Counted from the first letter of the stretch, positions 1 through 7,257 are shown. The stretch: DNA of 8,051 bases from Desulfovibrio sp. (GCA_031270875.1 JAISXC010000071.1:1-8051), one strand, 5' to 3'. Translations and numbers: made by a program. The notes: generated by a model not told the origin, from the letters alone.

Positions 1-2
1 TC

Positions 3-296
3 GGGGCTGATGTGGAAATCGCCGGCGTGCCGGTGGGCCGCGTGGTCAACATTATCCTTGACGCCGACCCCATGCGCACGCAGGCCGTGGTGCGCCTTCG
101 CCTGGAAAAGGATTTTCAGTTGTCCGAAGACAGCATCGCCTCCATAAAGACAAGCGGTCTCATTGGCGACAAGTATGTCAGTCTTTCCCGCGGCGGCTCG
201 GAAAAAACACTCGGCGCCGGCGATTTGATACGGGAAACGGAATCCGCGGTCGACCTGGAATCCCTGATCGGCAAATACGCTTTTGGAGGTGTGTAG
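3..296 (+). CDS. mlaD: MlaD, MCE-domain phospholipid-binding protein (3' part only)
   Basis: The reading frame is open from the left edge, so the start and the N-terminal membrane anchor lie outside the window; about 97 C-terminal residues are visible. MlaD is the MCE-domain protein that sits with MlaE and MlaF in the inner membrane and passes phospholipids between that complex and the periplasmic carrier MlaC. The visible part shows the MCE pattern: a VEIAGVPVGRV segment, then DSIASIKTSGLIGDKYVSL, then a late GAGDLIRETESAVDLESLIG stretch that matches the usual end of MlaD proteins (TxSAxxLExLIGK). The protein ends soon after this, as short MlaD proteins do. A GTG at position 12 is in frame but is only an internal valine of the MCE domain. 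The mlaC ribosome binding site lies inside its last codons, and the genes are 2 bp apart. Confidence 0.92.
   Translation, partial: GADVEIAGVPVGRVVNIILDADPMRTQAVVRLRLEKDFQLSEDSIASIKTSGLIGDKYVSLSRGGSEKTLGAGDLIRETESAVDLESLIGKYAFGGV
285..291 (+). promoter_or_regulatory. Strong ribosome binding site of mlaC
   Basis: GGAGGTG is a seven-base match to the anti-Shine-Dalgarno sequence, seven bases before the ATG at 299. It lies in the last codons of mlaD, so mlaC is translated from the same message and its start is well fixed. Confidence 0.85.
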
Positions 297-298
297 CC

Positions 299-943
299 AT
301 GCGCGTCCCGGTGCGTCATTATTTGTCCGTTTTTTTTATCCTTTTGTCGTGGACCTGTCTTGTCCCCAGGGTTTGCGGCGCTGACGCCGACGCCTCCCAG
401 GCCCGCCGGGCGCTGGAGGTTTCCATCGGCCGCATTCTGGCCTGCATCAAAAATCCGGATTACGTCAATCCGGCCACGCGCTCTTACCTGCGTCAGCAGA
501 TTGAGGAAGAAGTGCTGCACATATTTGACTTCAGCGAATTTTCTTCCCGCACGGTGGGGCAGCGCTGGCGCACGTTCACGCCGGAACAGCAAAAGCGCTT
601 CGGCGACGCCTTCGCCGATCTGCTCATCTCCACCTATGTGAACAAAATTGACGGCTATAATGGAGAGCAGGTGGACTATGCCGGGGAAGTCTCTTCCGGC
701 GGCAGGGTGGAGGTGCGCACCGTCATCACCATGAAAGACGGCAAAAAGGTTCCCGTGTCCTACCGCATGCTGCCCAAAGAAGGGGCTTGGCGTGTCTATG
801 ACGTGTTGATTGAAAACATAAGTCTGGTCAAAAACTACCGTGCCCAGTTTCAGGATATCCTCAACAAGGACGTTCCGGACAAGCTCATAGAGCGTATCGG
901 TGACAAAGCCCGGGAAGCGCGGCGGCAGCATGAGACGAAATAA
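299..943 (+). CDS. mlaC: MlaC, periplasmic phospholipid carrier
   Basis: MlaC is a soluble periplasmic protein that carries a phospholipid between the outer-membrane MlaA complex and the inner-membrane MlaFEDB complex. The 214-residue length is typical. Residues 1 to about 28 form a Sec signal peptide: basic start, hydrophobic YLSVFFILLSWTCLV core, likely cleavage near VCGA. The mature part has the family pattern: RSYLRQQIEEEVLHIFDF at about 61-78, then RTVGQRWRTFTPEQQKRF at 84-101, and the C-terminal WRVYDVLIENISLVKNYRAQF at 164-184 (MlaC proteins typically read vyDvxxegvSlvxnyrxqF). The ATG at 299 has a strong ribosome binding site. Its end overlaps mlaA by 14 nt, pointing to translational coupling. 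A run of eight T at 330-337 lies in the signal-peptide codons. The identification rests on motif and neighbour agreement. Confidence 0.93.
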   Translation: MRVPVRHYLSVFFILLSWTCLVPRVCGADADASQARRALEVSIGRILACIKNPDYVNPATRSYLRQQIEEEVLHIFDFSEFSSRTVGQRWRTFTPEQQKRFGDAFADLLISTYVNKIDGYNGEQVDYAGEVSSGGRVEVRTVITMKDGKKVPVSYRMLPKEGAWRVYDVLIENISLVKNYRAQFQDILNKDVPDKLIERIGDKAREARRQHETK

Positions 944-1775
944 CCTCTGTTTCTTCTGTCTGCTCTGCGTCTTTTTTCTTGTTTTCCGGCCGGGGGAGTC
1001 AACAGGCGCTGTTTCCGGGGCAAAAAAGCCGCCCGAGGCGGCGCCGTCCACGGTGTACGGCAGGACCGTCCAAATGCGGCCGGGGGCTGTCACGGTGCGG
1101 CCCGTCGGAACTTTGAAAGAACAGGGCGTTCTGGACGACTATGACGATGACGGCTCAGGCGCGGAAACCATCGCGGACCCTCTGGAACCCTGGAACCGCT
1201 TCTGGTTCGGATTCAACAATGTTTTTTACCTCCGTATCGTCAAACCCGTCTACCAGGGATATGTCGCCGTTACGCCGCATCAGCTCCGCAGCGGCATGAA
1301 GAACTTTTTTTTCAACCTGTTTTTCCCCGTGCGCTTTGTCAACAATATTCTCCAGTTTCGTTTCATGGAGGCCGGCGTGGAATTCGGCCGCTTTGTCATC
1401 AACACAACCGCCAGCCTTGGTTTCGCCAATGTGGCCAAGGACAAAAAAACCATTGTTCCGGTGGACCCGAGCGGGGAAGACTTCGGGCAGACTCTGGGGC
1501 GCTGGGGCATAGGGCACGGCCTGTACATAGTCTGGCCCGTCATCGGCCCCTCATCGCCGCGCGATACCTTGGGGCGTATTGGAGACCTTTTCGCCGACCC
1601 CTTGTTTTATCTGAGCCCCTGGGAGCTTGCCGCCGGAGCGGAATTCTATCTGAGCTTTAATGACGTCGGCGACGTTTTGCCCTTGTATGAAGATATGAAC
1701 AAGGCCGCGGTCGATCCCTACATTGCCATGCGGCAGGCCTATGTCAATTTCCGACGTGTTCAGGTAAACCGCTGA
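930..1775 (+). CDS. mlaA: MlaA (VacJ family), outer-membrane phospholipid transport protein
   Basis: MlaA sits in the outer membrane, often with a porin, removes phospholipids from the outer leaflet and hands them to MlaC. The 281-residue protein shows the family's landmarks: DPLEPWNRFWFGFNN at 83-97, KPVYQGYVAVTP at 105-116, NFFFNLFFPVRFVNNILQ at 125-142, GRFVINTTASLGFANVA at 153-169, and the hallmark GEDFGQTLGRWGIGHGLYIVWPVIGPSSPRD region at 182-212. A GTG at 900 is in frame, but ATG 930 is preferred: it places the basic MRRNN directly before the hydrophobic CFFCLLCVFFLVF segment, as in a signal peptide. Its ribosome binding site is weak, and the 14-nt overlap with mlaC suggests coupled translation. 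Unlike E. coli MlaA, no lipobox cysteine follows the hydrophobic core; cleavage by signal peptidase I near GAVSGA is likely. A 50-residue low-complexity acidic linker (LDDYDDDGSG) precedes the domain. Confidence 0.93.
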   Translation: MRRNNLCFFCLLCVFFLVFRPGESTGAVSGAKKPPEAAPSTVYGRTVQMRPGAVTVRPVGTLKEQGVLDDYDDDGSGAETIADPLEPWNRFWFGFNNVFYLRIVKPVYQGYVAVTPHQLRSGMKNFFFNLFFPVRFVNNILQFRFMEAGVEFGRFVINTTASLGFANVAKDKKTIVPVDPSGEDFGQTLGRWGIGHGLYIVWPVIGPSSPRDTLGRIGDLFADPLFYLSPWELAAGAEFYLSFNDVGDVLPLYEDMNKAAVDPYIAMRQAYVNFRRVQVNR

Positions 1776-1786
1776 CATCCGCTCCC

Positions 1787-2755
1787 ATGCCGAATGTCCC
1801 GCTTGCTCTCGAACATCTCTCTGTGAGCTTCGAGACTGACGGCATGCCGCTCGCGGCTGTCAGCGACATAAATCTCGCCTTGCCCGAGGGTTCCGTAACG
1901 TGCCTTGTGGGGGAATCCGGCTGCGGCAAAAGTCTTACGGCGCGCGCCATCATGCGTCTTCTTCCGGAGAACGCCGGAGTGAGCGGGCGCGTTCTTTTTC
2001 ACGGGGAGGATGTTCTCGCCCTGCGGGAGAAGGATTTGCGCCGTTTTCGGGGAGCGGGGGCGGCCATGATTTTTCAGGAGCCCATGACCTCGCTCAACCC
2101 GGTGCTCACGGTGGGCGAGCAGACGGCGGAACCGTTGCGGCTGCATTTGGGTCTGTCGGTGCGTGAAGCGCGCGAACGCGCGGAAGATCTCTTTGCCGAG
2201 GTCGGCATACCTTCGCCCCGAAGCCGCTATGACGACTATCCGCACCAGCTTTCCGGCGGCATGCGCCAGCGGGTCATGATAGCCATGGCCCTGTCCTGCT
2301 GGCCGGAACTGCTCCTGGCGGACGAACCCACCACGGCCCTTGACGCGACCATACAGGGACAAATTCTGCGTCTTCTCATGTCCCTGAGCGGGGAGCGCGG
2401 CATGACGGTGCTCTTTATCACGCACGACCTTGGCGTGGCGGCGCAGATCGCCGATTTCGCGGGCGTCATGTATGCCGGGCGCCTGGTGGAGCATGCCCCG
2501 GCGGCGGCGTTTTTCGCCGCGCCGCGCCATCCGTACAGTCGCGGCCTCATACGCTCCGCGCCGGGGCGTCATTGCCTGGGTTTGCGGCGCATGCCGGCCA
2601 TTGAGGGCACGGTGCCGGCCCTGCGGGATATGCCCAAAGGCTGTCCCTTTCACCCGCGCTGCCCGGAAGCGGTTACCCGCTGCCGGGAGGAGCCGCCCCG
2701 GACAATCGCCGACGGAGTGCATCGAACAGCCTGCTGGGCGGCAAATCCGCAATAA
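1787..2755 (+). CDS. DppD/OppD-type ABC transporter ATP-binding protein
   Basis: This is the nucleotide-binding subunit of a peptide/nickel-class ABC importer. The 322 residues carry every expected motif: Walker A GESGCGKS at 42-49, Q-loop Q97 in [11 protein letters not shown] (typical of Dpp/Opp ATPases), signature LSGGMRQ at 155-161, Walker B LLLADEP at 175-181 and switch histidine H213 in ITHDLG. The C-terminal oligopeptide-transporter domain starts near HPYSRGL (248-254) and holds four cysteines (286, 292, 299, 316) in a [14 protein letters not shown] pattern, which in DppD-type proteins can hold an iron-sulfur cluster. ATG 1787 lies 11 bp after mlaA with no clear Shine-Dalgarno sequence, so translation probably depends on mlaA. 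It is not MlaF: the Q-loop context and cysteine tail are of the peptide type. No permease, binding protein or DppF partner follows; the next gene is convergent. The substrate is unknown. Confidence 0.9.
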   Translation: MPNVPLALEHLSVSFETDGMPLAAVSDINLALPEGSVTCLVGESGCGKSLTARAIMRLLPENAGVSGRVLFHGEDVLALREKDLRRFRGAGAAMIFQEPMTSLNPVLTVGEQTAEPLRLHLGLSVREARERAEDLFAEVGIPSPRSRYDDYPHQLSGGMRQRVMIAMALSCWPELLLADEPTTALDATIQGQILRLLMSLSGERGMTVLFITHDLGVAAQIADFAGVMYAGRLVEHAPAAAFFAAPRHPYSRGLIRSAPGRHCLGLRRMPAIEGTVPALRDMPKGCPFHPRCPEAVTRCREEPPRTIADGVHRTACWAANPQ

Positions 2756-2771
2756 CCCGCGCTTTCTGTCC

Positions 2772-2798
2772 GCGCCGTTTTCCGGCAGCCTTATTTTT
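2772..2798 (+). terminator. Candidate intrinsic terminator after the ATPase gene
   Basis: GCGCCG (2772-2777) pairs with CGGC-A-GC (2783-2789, one bulged A) around a five-base TTTTC loop, and TTATTTTT follows at 2791-2798. The T-rich tail is only on the + strand, so it would end the mlaD-to-ATPase transcript. It overlaps the stop codon of the convergent gene. The stem is short, so confidence is moderate. Confidence 0.45.
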
Positions 2799-5361
2799 CG
2801 CCGGGCGAAATGGGACGCAGGCGCGCGTCACGCAGGGCGACCAGCAGGCTCCCGCCGTCCTTGTCCACTCTCAGCTCCCCGTAGCGGGCGGCTTCATAAG
2901 CCCGCGCGTGTCCTTCCTGGAAAAAGAAGGCCGATGCCGCCGTCCGGATGGATATGCCGCCGTGACGGCGGCGGAATTTTTTGCCGCGCAGCCGCAGTTC
3001 GTCATCCGCGAGAGGTCCGCCGCCGTCCAGGCGGCTGAAGGATGCCACCCTGTCGGCATTCAGCCGGACGACAATCATGATGTCCTCTTCGGAAGGGGGC
3101 ATCTCTTCCCGTTCGCGCAACGCCGCCGTCGCGTCACGATTCACGCGCCAGTCCAGCGACATATAGTCGCCCAGCAGCAATGCCCTGGGGTCCACGGGCG
3201 CCGTTTCCAGAAAAACCACGGCGCCTTCCCTGAGCAGCGTCTCCTGCCGCCGCGCCGACAAGTTGAAGCCGGCAAGCAGCAGCACAAGCGTGGCCGCAAT
3301 GATCCCGGCGCGCGCAAGACGGAATTTTTTCCCGCGCGGGGCGGGGGGCGTTTTTTTGCCAGCGGCGGAAGGCCCGGCCAAAAATACCCCGACAGCGGAC
3401 ATGACAAGACCGCTGCCCAGAAGGAGGAGCGCGTAGTGGAGCAGGGAGAGGCTGAGACTGTAATAGTAGCACCCGATAACGCAGAACAGGAACAGGGCCG
3501 TAACGCCGGTCATGGGCCTGTCGTTTTCGAGGCGGCAGAGGGCGAGCCCCAGCAGACCGAGAGAAAGCCCGGGCAGGAACCAGCCCGCCGGCACCGCGAG
3601 GCAGGCGGCGGCAAGAAAGCGGCGGCGTTTTTCCGGATCGCGTTCCTCCATTCCGCCCGGCGATGTTCCTGTCAGCGTGTGGACAAGATATACAAGGGCC
3701 AGCCCCGACGCAGCTCCGAGCGGATTGGAAAATAAGGGCAGCAAATAGGCATTGGACGCAAACTTGAGAAAAGTGAACATGAAATCTTTTGAGGTCGCAG
3801 CCAGCAGCGCGGCGGAGCAAAGGGCGAAGAACAACAGCGCCAGATACAGTCCGTGCAGGCCCGGACGGCAGCGCGCCCCGAGGGTTTCGCTCAGCCGCCC
3901 CCTTGCCAGGGCGAGGCAGAAAACGGTCCAGCAGACGGCGCTCAGGGCCAGGGCAAGATCGGGAAAGTCGAAGGCGACACGTGAAAACAGTTCCAGAATC
4001 AACCCCAGAAAAAGGCAGGAGAAAAAACCGAAAGCCGCCAGCAGCCGGAACGGGAAGCCGCGCACAAGAAAATATCCCGCCAGGGGGCCGAGTGAGGCCG
4101 CGAGAAAAGCTCTGCCGGTGAGGATGCCGACGCCCGCCCGATCCGCCATTATGATCAGAGCGACGCTGACGCAGCCGGCTCCGGCAAGGGCACTCGCCAG
4201 GCTGAACTGCGCCGGGAACGGTTTTTCCCCCTTTCCGGTCGCCGCGCCCAGGCCCAGCATGACGGCGCCGAACAGCAGCAGAGCCTGTTCCCGGACTGTT
4301 CTGGAATGAAGAAAGTCAGTCACGAGAAAGATTGCGAAAACAATCAGCAGCAGTGCCGCGATCCAGCCGGCCAGTCCCTGAAAAAAGGTTATGAACCACG
4401 GATTCGGCGGCGAGGATCCGTTTTTCATGGTCCGCTGCCAGGAGCGCAGCAACATGCCCGCTCCGGCGCTGAGAGCGATGATGAGCAAAGCCCAGCCCAG
4501 CAGGGCGGCGGTACCGGCGTCAAAGAGAAATTCCCCGCGCAGCAGAAGCGCCACCAGCATGACGCAGAAACCGAGCAGGCCGCAGGCGGGCATGAAGATA
4601 TCCCGTTTGCCGCGCAGGTGCCAGAACCATGCCCAGGCCGCAAGGGCCAGATACAGGGCGGCGCTGAAAAGACTCGCGGCCTTCGCGTTGTGCCGGTCGA
4701 AAAGAATCGCGTGCGCGAGTGGCAATGTGACCGAGGACAGGGCAACGAAAAAAAGCAGCCGGGGAAACCAGCGCTCATTCAGCCAGGGGCGCGAGGCGCC
4801 CCAAAAATGGGCCGCTCCTTCCCAAAGCAGCGCGCAGGAACACTGAACGGCCTGGAAGATCGGCAGATTGCGCCAGAGGAGATCATCAATCCCGGTAGAT
4901 ATCGGCAGACCCAGGCGCAAGAATTCGCTCAGGGAGCCTGTCAGCCAGAACAGAAAAAAAAGCGCGGTTTTCCGTCCGGCCAGGGCCAGCGGCAAAAACG
5001 TCAGCGACCAGACACGGAGCAGTTCCCAGAGCTGCGCGCCGCTCTGGTAGGCCTGTCCGTACACGGCCAGCAGAGGTCCCACAAGCAGGCCGCCGCCAAG
5101 CAGGCAGAAGAAGTCTGTCCGGCTGTCCGTGCCGATGAATGCCGGGATCGCGAGGCAGAGGGCGATGCCGCCCTGCAGCAGGGCGAATTTGGCGAATTTG
5201 TCCATCTGCGCCCAGTTCCAGGCAATAAAGAAGACCACCCCCAGCGCCAGGGAAAGTACGCTGAACAAAAGCAGCGTCTGCCGCCAGAAGGCGCGCCAGG
5301 CCGAAGCGTCAGGCCGGTTTGGGGCGGGTTTGTTTTCGTGCTCGACTCTGTCCACAGACAT
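2791..5361 (-). CDS. Large polytopic membrane protein, DUF2157 - DUF4401-like - GDYXXLXY fusion
   Basis: The function is unknown. The 856-residue protein has roughly 20-22 hydrophobic segments. The N-terminal part (about 25-330) resembles DUF2157, with LGVVFFIAWNWAQMDKF near residue 45 and a later GQAYQSGAQLWELL segment. The middle, roughly 330-650, is another multi-span block resembling DUF4401. After a basic linker (GKKTPPAPRGKKFR) and one last membrane segment comes a soluble C-terminal GDYXXLXY domain with GDYMSLDW at 731-738 and FFFQEGHARAYEAARYGELRV about 80 residues later. The soluble domain is likely on the side opposite the linker, probably the periplasm. ATG 5361 is chosen over an upstream in-frame TTG at 5424: it has AGGG four bases upstream and lies 35 bp after a good candidate -10, whereas the TTG lies within the proposed -35. 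The gene faces the ATPase gene with a 35-bp gap. Domain limits are estimates by eye. Confidence 0.85.
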   Translation of the reverse strand: MSVDRVEHENKPAPNRPDASAWRAFWRQTLLLFSVLSLALGVVFFIAWNWAQMDKFAKFALLQGGIALCLAIPAFIGTDSRTDFFCLLGGGLLVGPLLAVYGQAYQSGAQLWELLRVWSLTFLPLALAGRKTALFFLFWLTGSLSEFLRLGLPISTGIDDLLWRNLPIFQAVQCSCALLWEGAAHFWGASRPWLNERWFPRLLFFVALSSVTLPLAHAILFDRHNAKAASLFSAALYLALAAWAWFWHLRGKRDIFMPACGLLGFCVMLVALLLRGEFLFDAGTAALLGWALLIIALSAGAGMLLRSWQRTMKNGSSPPNPWFITFFQGLAGWIAALLLIVFAIFLVTDFLHSRTVREQALLLFGAVMLGLGAATGKGEKPFPAQFSLASALAGAGCVSVALIIMADRAGVGILTGRAFLAASLGPLAGYFLVRGFPFRLLAAFGFFSCLFLGLILELFSRVAFDFPDLALALSAVCWTVFCLALARGRLSETLGARCRPGLHGLYLALLFFALCSAALLAATSKDFMFTFLKFASNAYLLPLFSNPLGAASGLALVYLVHTLTGTSPGGMEERDPEKRRRFLAAACLAVPAGWFLPGLSLGLLGLALCRLENDRPMTGVTALFLFCVIGCYYYSLSLSLLHYALLLLGSGLVMSAVGVFLAGPSAAGKKTPPAPRGKKFRLARAGIIAATLVLLLAGFNLSARRQETLLREGAVVFLETAPVDPRALLLGDYMSLDWRVNRDATAALREREEMPPSEEDIMIVVRLNADRVASFSRLDGGGPLADDELRLRGKKFRRRHGGISIRTAASAFFFQEGHARAYEAARYGELRVDKDGGSLLVALRDARLRPISPGEK

Positions 5362-5395
5362 GATACCCTGTCTCACGAAGTTCAATGCCGCGATG

Positions 5396-5424
5396 ATGAT
5401 AGCAACCCATCGCAAAAACAGCAA
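5396..5424 (-). promoter_or_regulatory. Candidate sigma70-type promoter of the membrane-protein gene
   Basis: On the minus strand, TTGCTG (5424-5419) and TATCAT (5401-5396) are separated by exactly 17 bases. The -10 matches the consensus in five of six bases, the -35 in three of six. Transcription would begin near 5389, leaving a leader of about 28 nt before the ATG at 5361. It fills the divergent gap with yigZ. Confidence 0.5.
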
Positions 5425-5439
5425 CCGGCGGGGCCGGGC

Positions 5440-6096
5440 ATGAATATGGGACGAAAATCGGACAGCGGCGAAAGGGCGGCGTCATACCCCGTTCCGGCCG
5501 CTTCTCCGCAAGAGGCTCACTGCACGGAGATTCTCGCGCGGCGCAGCCGCTTCCTGGCCTCGTGCGCCCGAGCGCCCGACGCCGCCTCGGCGCGGGCCTT
5601 TGTGGAAAGCGTGCGCCGCCGCCGCTCTGACGCCACGCACAATTGCTGGGCCTACGTGGCCGGCCCGCCCGGCGACACGGCGCATATTGGCGCTTCCGAC
5701 GACGGCGAGCCGCGCGGCACGGCGGGCCGGCCCATGCTGAATGTGCTGCTTCACAGCGGCACTGGCGAAATCTGCGTGGTGGTCAGCCGCTGGTTCGGCG
5801 GGGTCAAGCTGGGTACCGGCGGTCTTGCGCGGGCCTATCAGGATGCGGTGCGCGAAAATCTGGCCAGTCTTGTCCTTGCGGAACGCGTTCTCTCGGTGCG
5901 TTATGCCGTGATCCTCGGCTATGCCCATCTGGACGGTCTCCACCGTCTTCTGCCGCGTTTCGGGGCGAAAATTATCACCAGGGAACACCTGACTGAGGCC
6001 GGCATTCACCTCGAATTGCCTGAGGCGCAATGCGCGGCCTTTGAGAGCGCCCTGGCGGAGTTGACCAACGGAGCGGCGGTTTTCAGGGCGCTATAG
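5440..6096 (+). CDS. yigZ: YigZ/IMPACT family protein
   Basis: This 218-residue protein belongs to the conserved YigZ (UPF0029/IMPACT) family, whose eukaryotic relatives regulate the Gcn2 kinase; the bacterial role is poorly defined, with a proposed link to nucleic acid or ribosome binding. The match with E. coli YigZ is clear: ILARRSRFLASCARA near 31-45, ARAFVESVRRRRSDATHNCWAYV at 51-73, SDDGEPRGTAGRPML at 86-100 and RWFGGVKLGTGGLARAY at 117-133, followed by the smaller ferredoxin-like C-terminal domain. The reading frame stays open for over 1.1 kb upstream, but homology starts only near residue 27 and the upstream part is antisense to the membrane-protein gene. ATG 5440 is taken as the start; ATG 5446 is an alternative. 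A G-rich stretch before 5440 is only a weak ribosome binding site. The first 25 residues are low complexity. Confidence 0.92.
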   Translation: MNMGRKSDSGERAASYPVPAASPQEAHCTEILARRSRFLASCARAPDAASARAFVESVRRRRSDATHNCWAYVAGPPGDTAHIGASDDGEPRGTAGRPMLNVLLHSGTGEICVVVSRWFGGVKLGTGGLARAYQDAVRENLASLVLAERVLSVRYAVILGYAHLDGLHRLLPRFGAKIITREHLTEAGIHLELPEAQCAAFESALAELTNGAAVFRAL

Positions 6097-6194
6097 GGGG
6101 CCGCGAAATGCCGCCGCATCGGGAGCGATCAATGCCGGAGGCGGGAAACCGCTTTGCCCGCGGAAAAATCTGTGGTACCAACGGAACAAACAGC

Positions 6195-6200
6195 GAGGTG
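6195..6200 (+). promoter_or_regulatory. Ribosome binding site of the Dyp peroxidase gene
   Basis: GAGGTG, a six-base match to the anti-Shine-Dalgarno sequence, lies seven bases before the ATG at 6208 and settles that start. I see no convincing promoter in the 111 bp after yigZ. Confidence 0.8.
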
Positions 6201-6207
6201 AACCATC

Positions 6208-7137
6208 ATGAATGCGCAGGACATCACCAACAAGCCTGGCGAGCACGCCATCTTCATGGTTTTCGGTCTGCTTCCCGGCCAAGAGGCGGAGGCCGGGGTC
6301 AGGGAATTGTGCGCCGGCTTCGCCGCCGTTCCCCGGAGCATGCGCAACCGCTTCCCCGCTTCGGAAGCCAGTTGCGTCATGGGCTTCGGGGCCGGGGCAT
6401 GGGACCGTTTGTTCCCTGACCGTCCCCGCCCGAAGGAACTGGAAACCTTCAGGGAAATAAAAGGCCCGAAGCACACCGCGCCGTCAACGCCCGGCGACGT
6501 TTTTTTCCATATCCGCGCCAAGAGGCTTGATGTCTGCCACGAAATGGCCGCTGTCTTCAGCTCCGCCCTCAGGGGCGCAGTGGAGCATATCGACGAGGTC
6601 CAGGGTTTTCGCTACCTAGACGGCAGAGCCCTTATCGGGTTTGTCGACGGCACCGAGAACCCGGACGCCGGGGAAGCCTTCGGCTTCGCCGCGATCGGCC
6701 CGGAGGACGAATATTTCAGGGGCGGAAGCTACGCCTTTGTGCAGAAATACATTCACGACATGGACGCATGGAATTCCCTGCCCGTGGAAGAGCAGGAGAA
6801 GGCCATAGGGCGGAGAAAGTACAACGACATTGAGTTGTCCGACGAGGAAAAACCGGAGAACGCCCATAACGCCGTCACCAATATCGCGGACGCCGACGGC
6901 AGGGAACTGAAAATCGTGCGGGCCAACATGCCTTTCGCCAATCCCTCCAAAAACGAGTTCGGCACGTACTTTATCGGCTATGCGGGCACTTTCGGCACCA
7001 CCCGGAAAATGCTGGAAAATATGTTTGTCGGCGAACCTGCCGGCAATACGGATCGTCTTCTGGATTTCAGCACAGCGGTCACCGGCACGCTGTTTTTCGT
7101 GCCCACCCTCGACATGCTGGAAGAACTTGGGGGATAA
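6208..7137 (+). CDS. Dyp-type heme peroxidase, YfeX-like
   Basis: Dye-decolorizing peroxidases use heme and hydrogen peroxide to oxidise a range of substrates. The 309-residue protein carries the family's GxxDG motif as GFVDGTENP at 144-152, giving the distal aspartate D147. The likely proximal heme ligand is H220 in ENAHNAVTNI, and the likely distal arginine is R238 in IVRANMPFAN, which lines up with IVRHSMPY in YfeX. The C-terminal GTYFIGYAGTFGTTRKMLENMF at 252-273 is also typical. There is no Sec or Tat signal, so it should be cytoplasmic. It ends in DMLEELGG, without the extra tail used to target Dyp proteins into encapsulin shells, and no encapsulin gene is near. It follows yigZ on the same strand after 111 bp and has its own good ribosome binding site. 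In a likely anaerobe a role in peroxide defence is plausible but inferred. Confidence 0.93.
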   Translation: MNAQDITNKPGEHAIFMVFGLLPGQEAEAGVRELCAGFAAVPRSMRNRFPASEASCVMGFGAGAWDRLFPDRPRPKELETFREIKGPKHTAPSTPGDVFFHIRAKRLDVCHEMAAVFSSALRGAVEHIDEVQGFRYLDGRALIGFVDGTENPDAGEAFGFAAIGPEDEYFRGGSYAFVQKYIHDMDAWNSLPVEEQEKAIGRRKYNDIELSDEEKPENAHNAVTNIADADGRELKIVRANMPFANPSKNEFGTYFIGYAGTFGTTRKMLENMFVGEPAGNTDRLLDFSTAVTGTLFFVPTLDMLEELGG

Positions 7138-7138
7138 G

Positions 7139-7165
7139 CCCCGGCCCTTTTTGCGGGGACCGGGG
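7139..7165 (+). terminator. Possible hairpin after the Dyp peroxidase gene
   Basis: CCCCGG at 7139-7144 pairs with CCGGGG at 7160-7165, starting 2 bp after the stop. The five-T run is in the loop rather than after the stem, so it is not a standard intrinsic terminator; it may instead protect or attenuate the message. Confidence 0.3.
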
Positions 7166-7243
7166 TGGAGTCATCCGGCGGACGGAGCCGGCTGTGGATT
7201 GAAACATATCGCTGGCTGTCACCAGCAGGGCGTACCGTAAATC

Positions 7244-7257
7244 ACACCGTCCGGTGT
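7244..7257. repeat. Short perfect inverted repeat ACACCG-TC-CGGTGT
   Basis: Six-base arms are separated by two bases. It lies 129 bp before the proposed -35 of STAS-MlaE, in otherwise non-coding DNA. It has the form of a dimeric regulator site or a very short hairpin; no regulator can be named. Confidence 0.4.

Noticed and set aside
900..929. GTG start at 900 for mlaA
   Set aside because: It adds ten polar residues before a normal signal peptide and increases the overlap with mlaC to 44 nt; ATG 930 is simpler, although GTG use cannot be excluded.
116..1093. 325-codon open frame on the minus strand opposite mlaD and mlaC
   Set aside because: It lies against two well-identified genes, crosses their boundary and shows no domain.
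1760..2752. 330-codon open frame on the minus strand opposite the ATPase gene
   Set aside because: It mirrors a clear ABC ATPase with all its motifs; the product is low complexity, rich in Arg, His and Gly, and has no family resemblance.
2908..3735. 275-codon open frame on the + strand inside the membrane-protein gene
   Set aside because: Its product is a hydrophilic Arg/Gln/Gly-rich sequence typical of the reverse of a hydrophobic protein; the minus-strand gene has real domains there.
5362..5424. TTG start at 5424 adding 21 residues to the membrane protein
   Set aside because: The TTG falls inside the proposed -35 box, and ATG 5361 has a better start codon and a Shine-Dalgarno-like AGGG.
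4306..5439. Open frame continuing over 1.1 kb upstream of yigZ on the + strand
   Set aside because: It is antisense to the membrane-protein gene, its product is rich in Gln, Arg, Gly and Pro without recognisable domains, and YigZ homology starts only after 5440. It is best explained by codon bias in GC-rich DNA.
6141..6161. GC-rich hairpin after yigZ considered as a terminator
   Set aside because: The four-base stem GCGG-GAAA-CCGC is followed by only three T, and an alternative pairing competes; too weak to call.
6108..6419. Small open frame between yigZ and the peroxidase gene
   Set aside because: Its first third covers the leader and ribosome binding site of the peroxidase gene and the rest is a frame-shifted shadow of it; no own ribosome binding site is seen.
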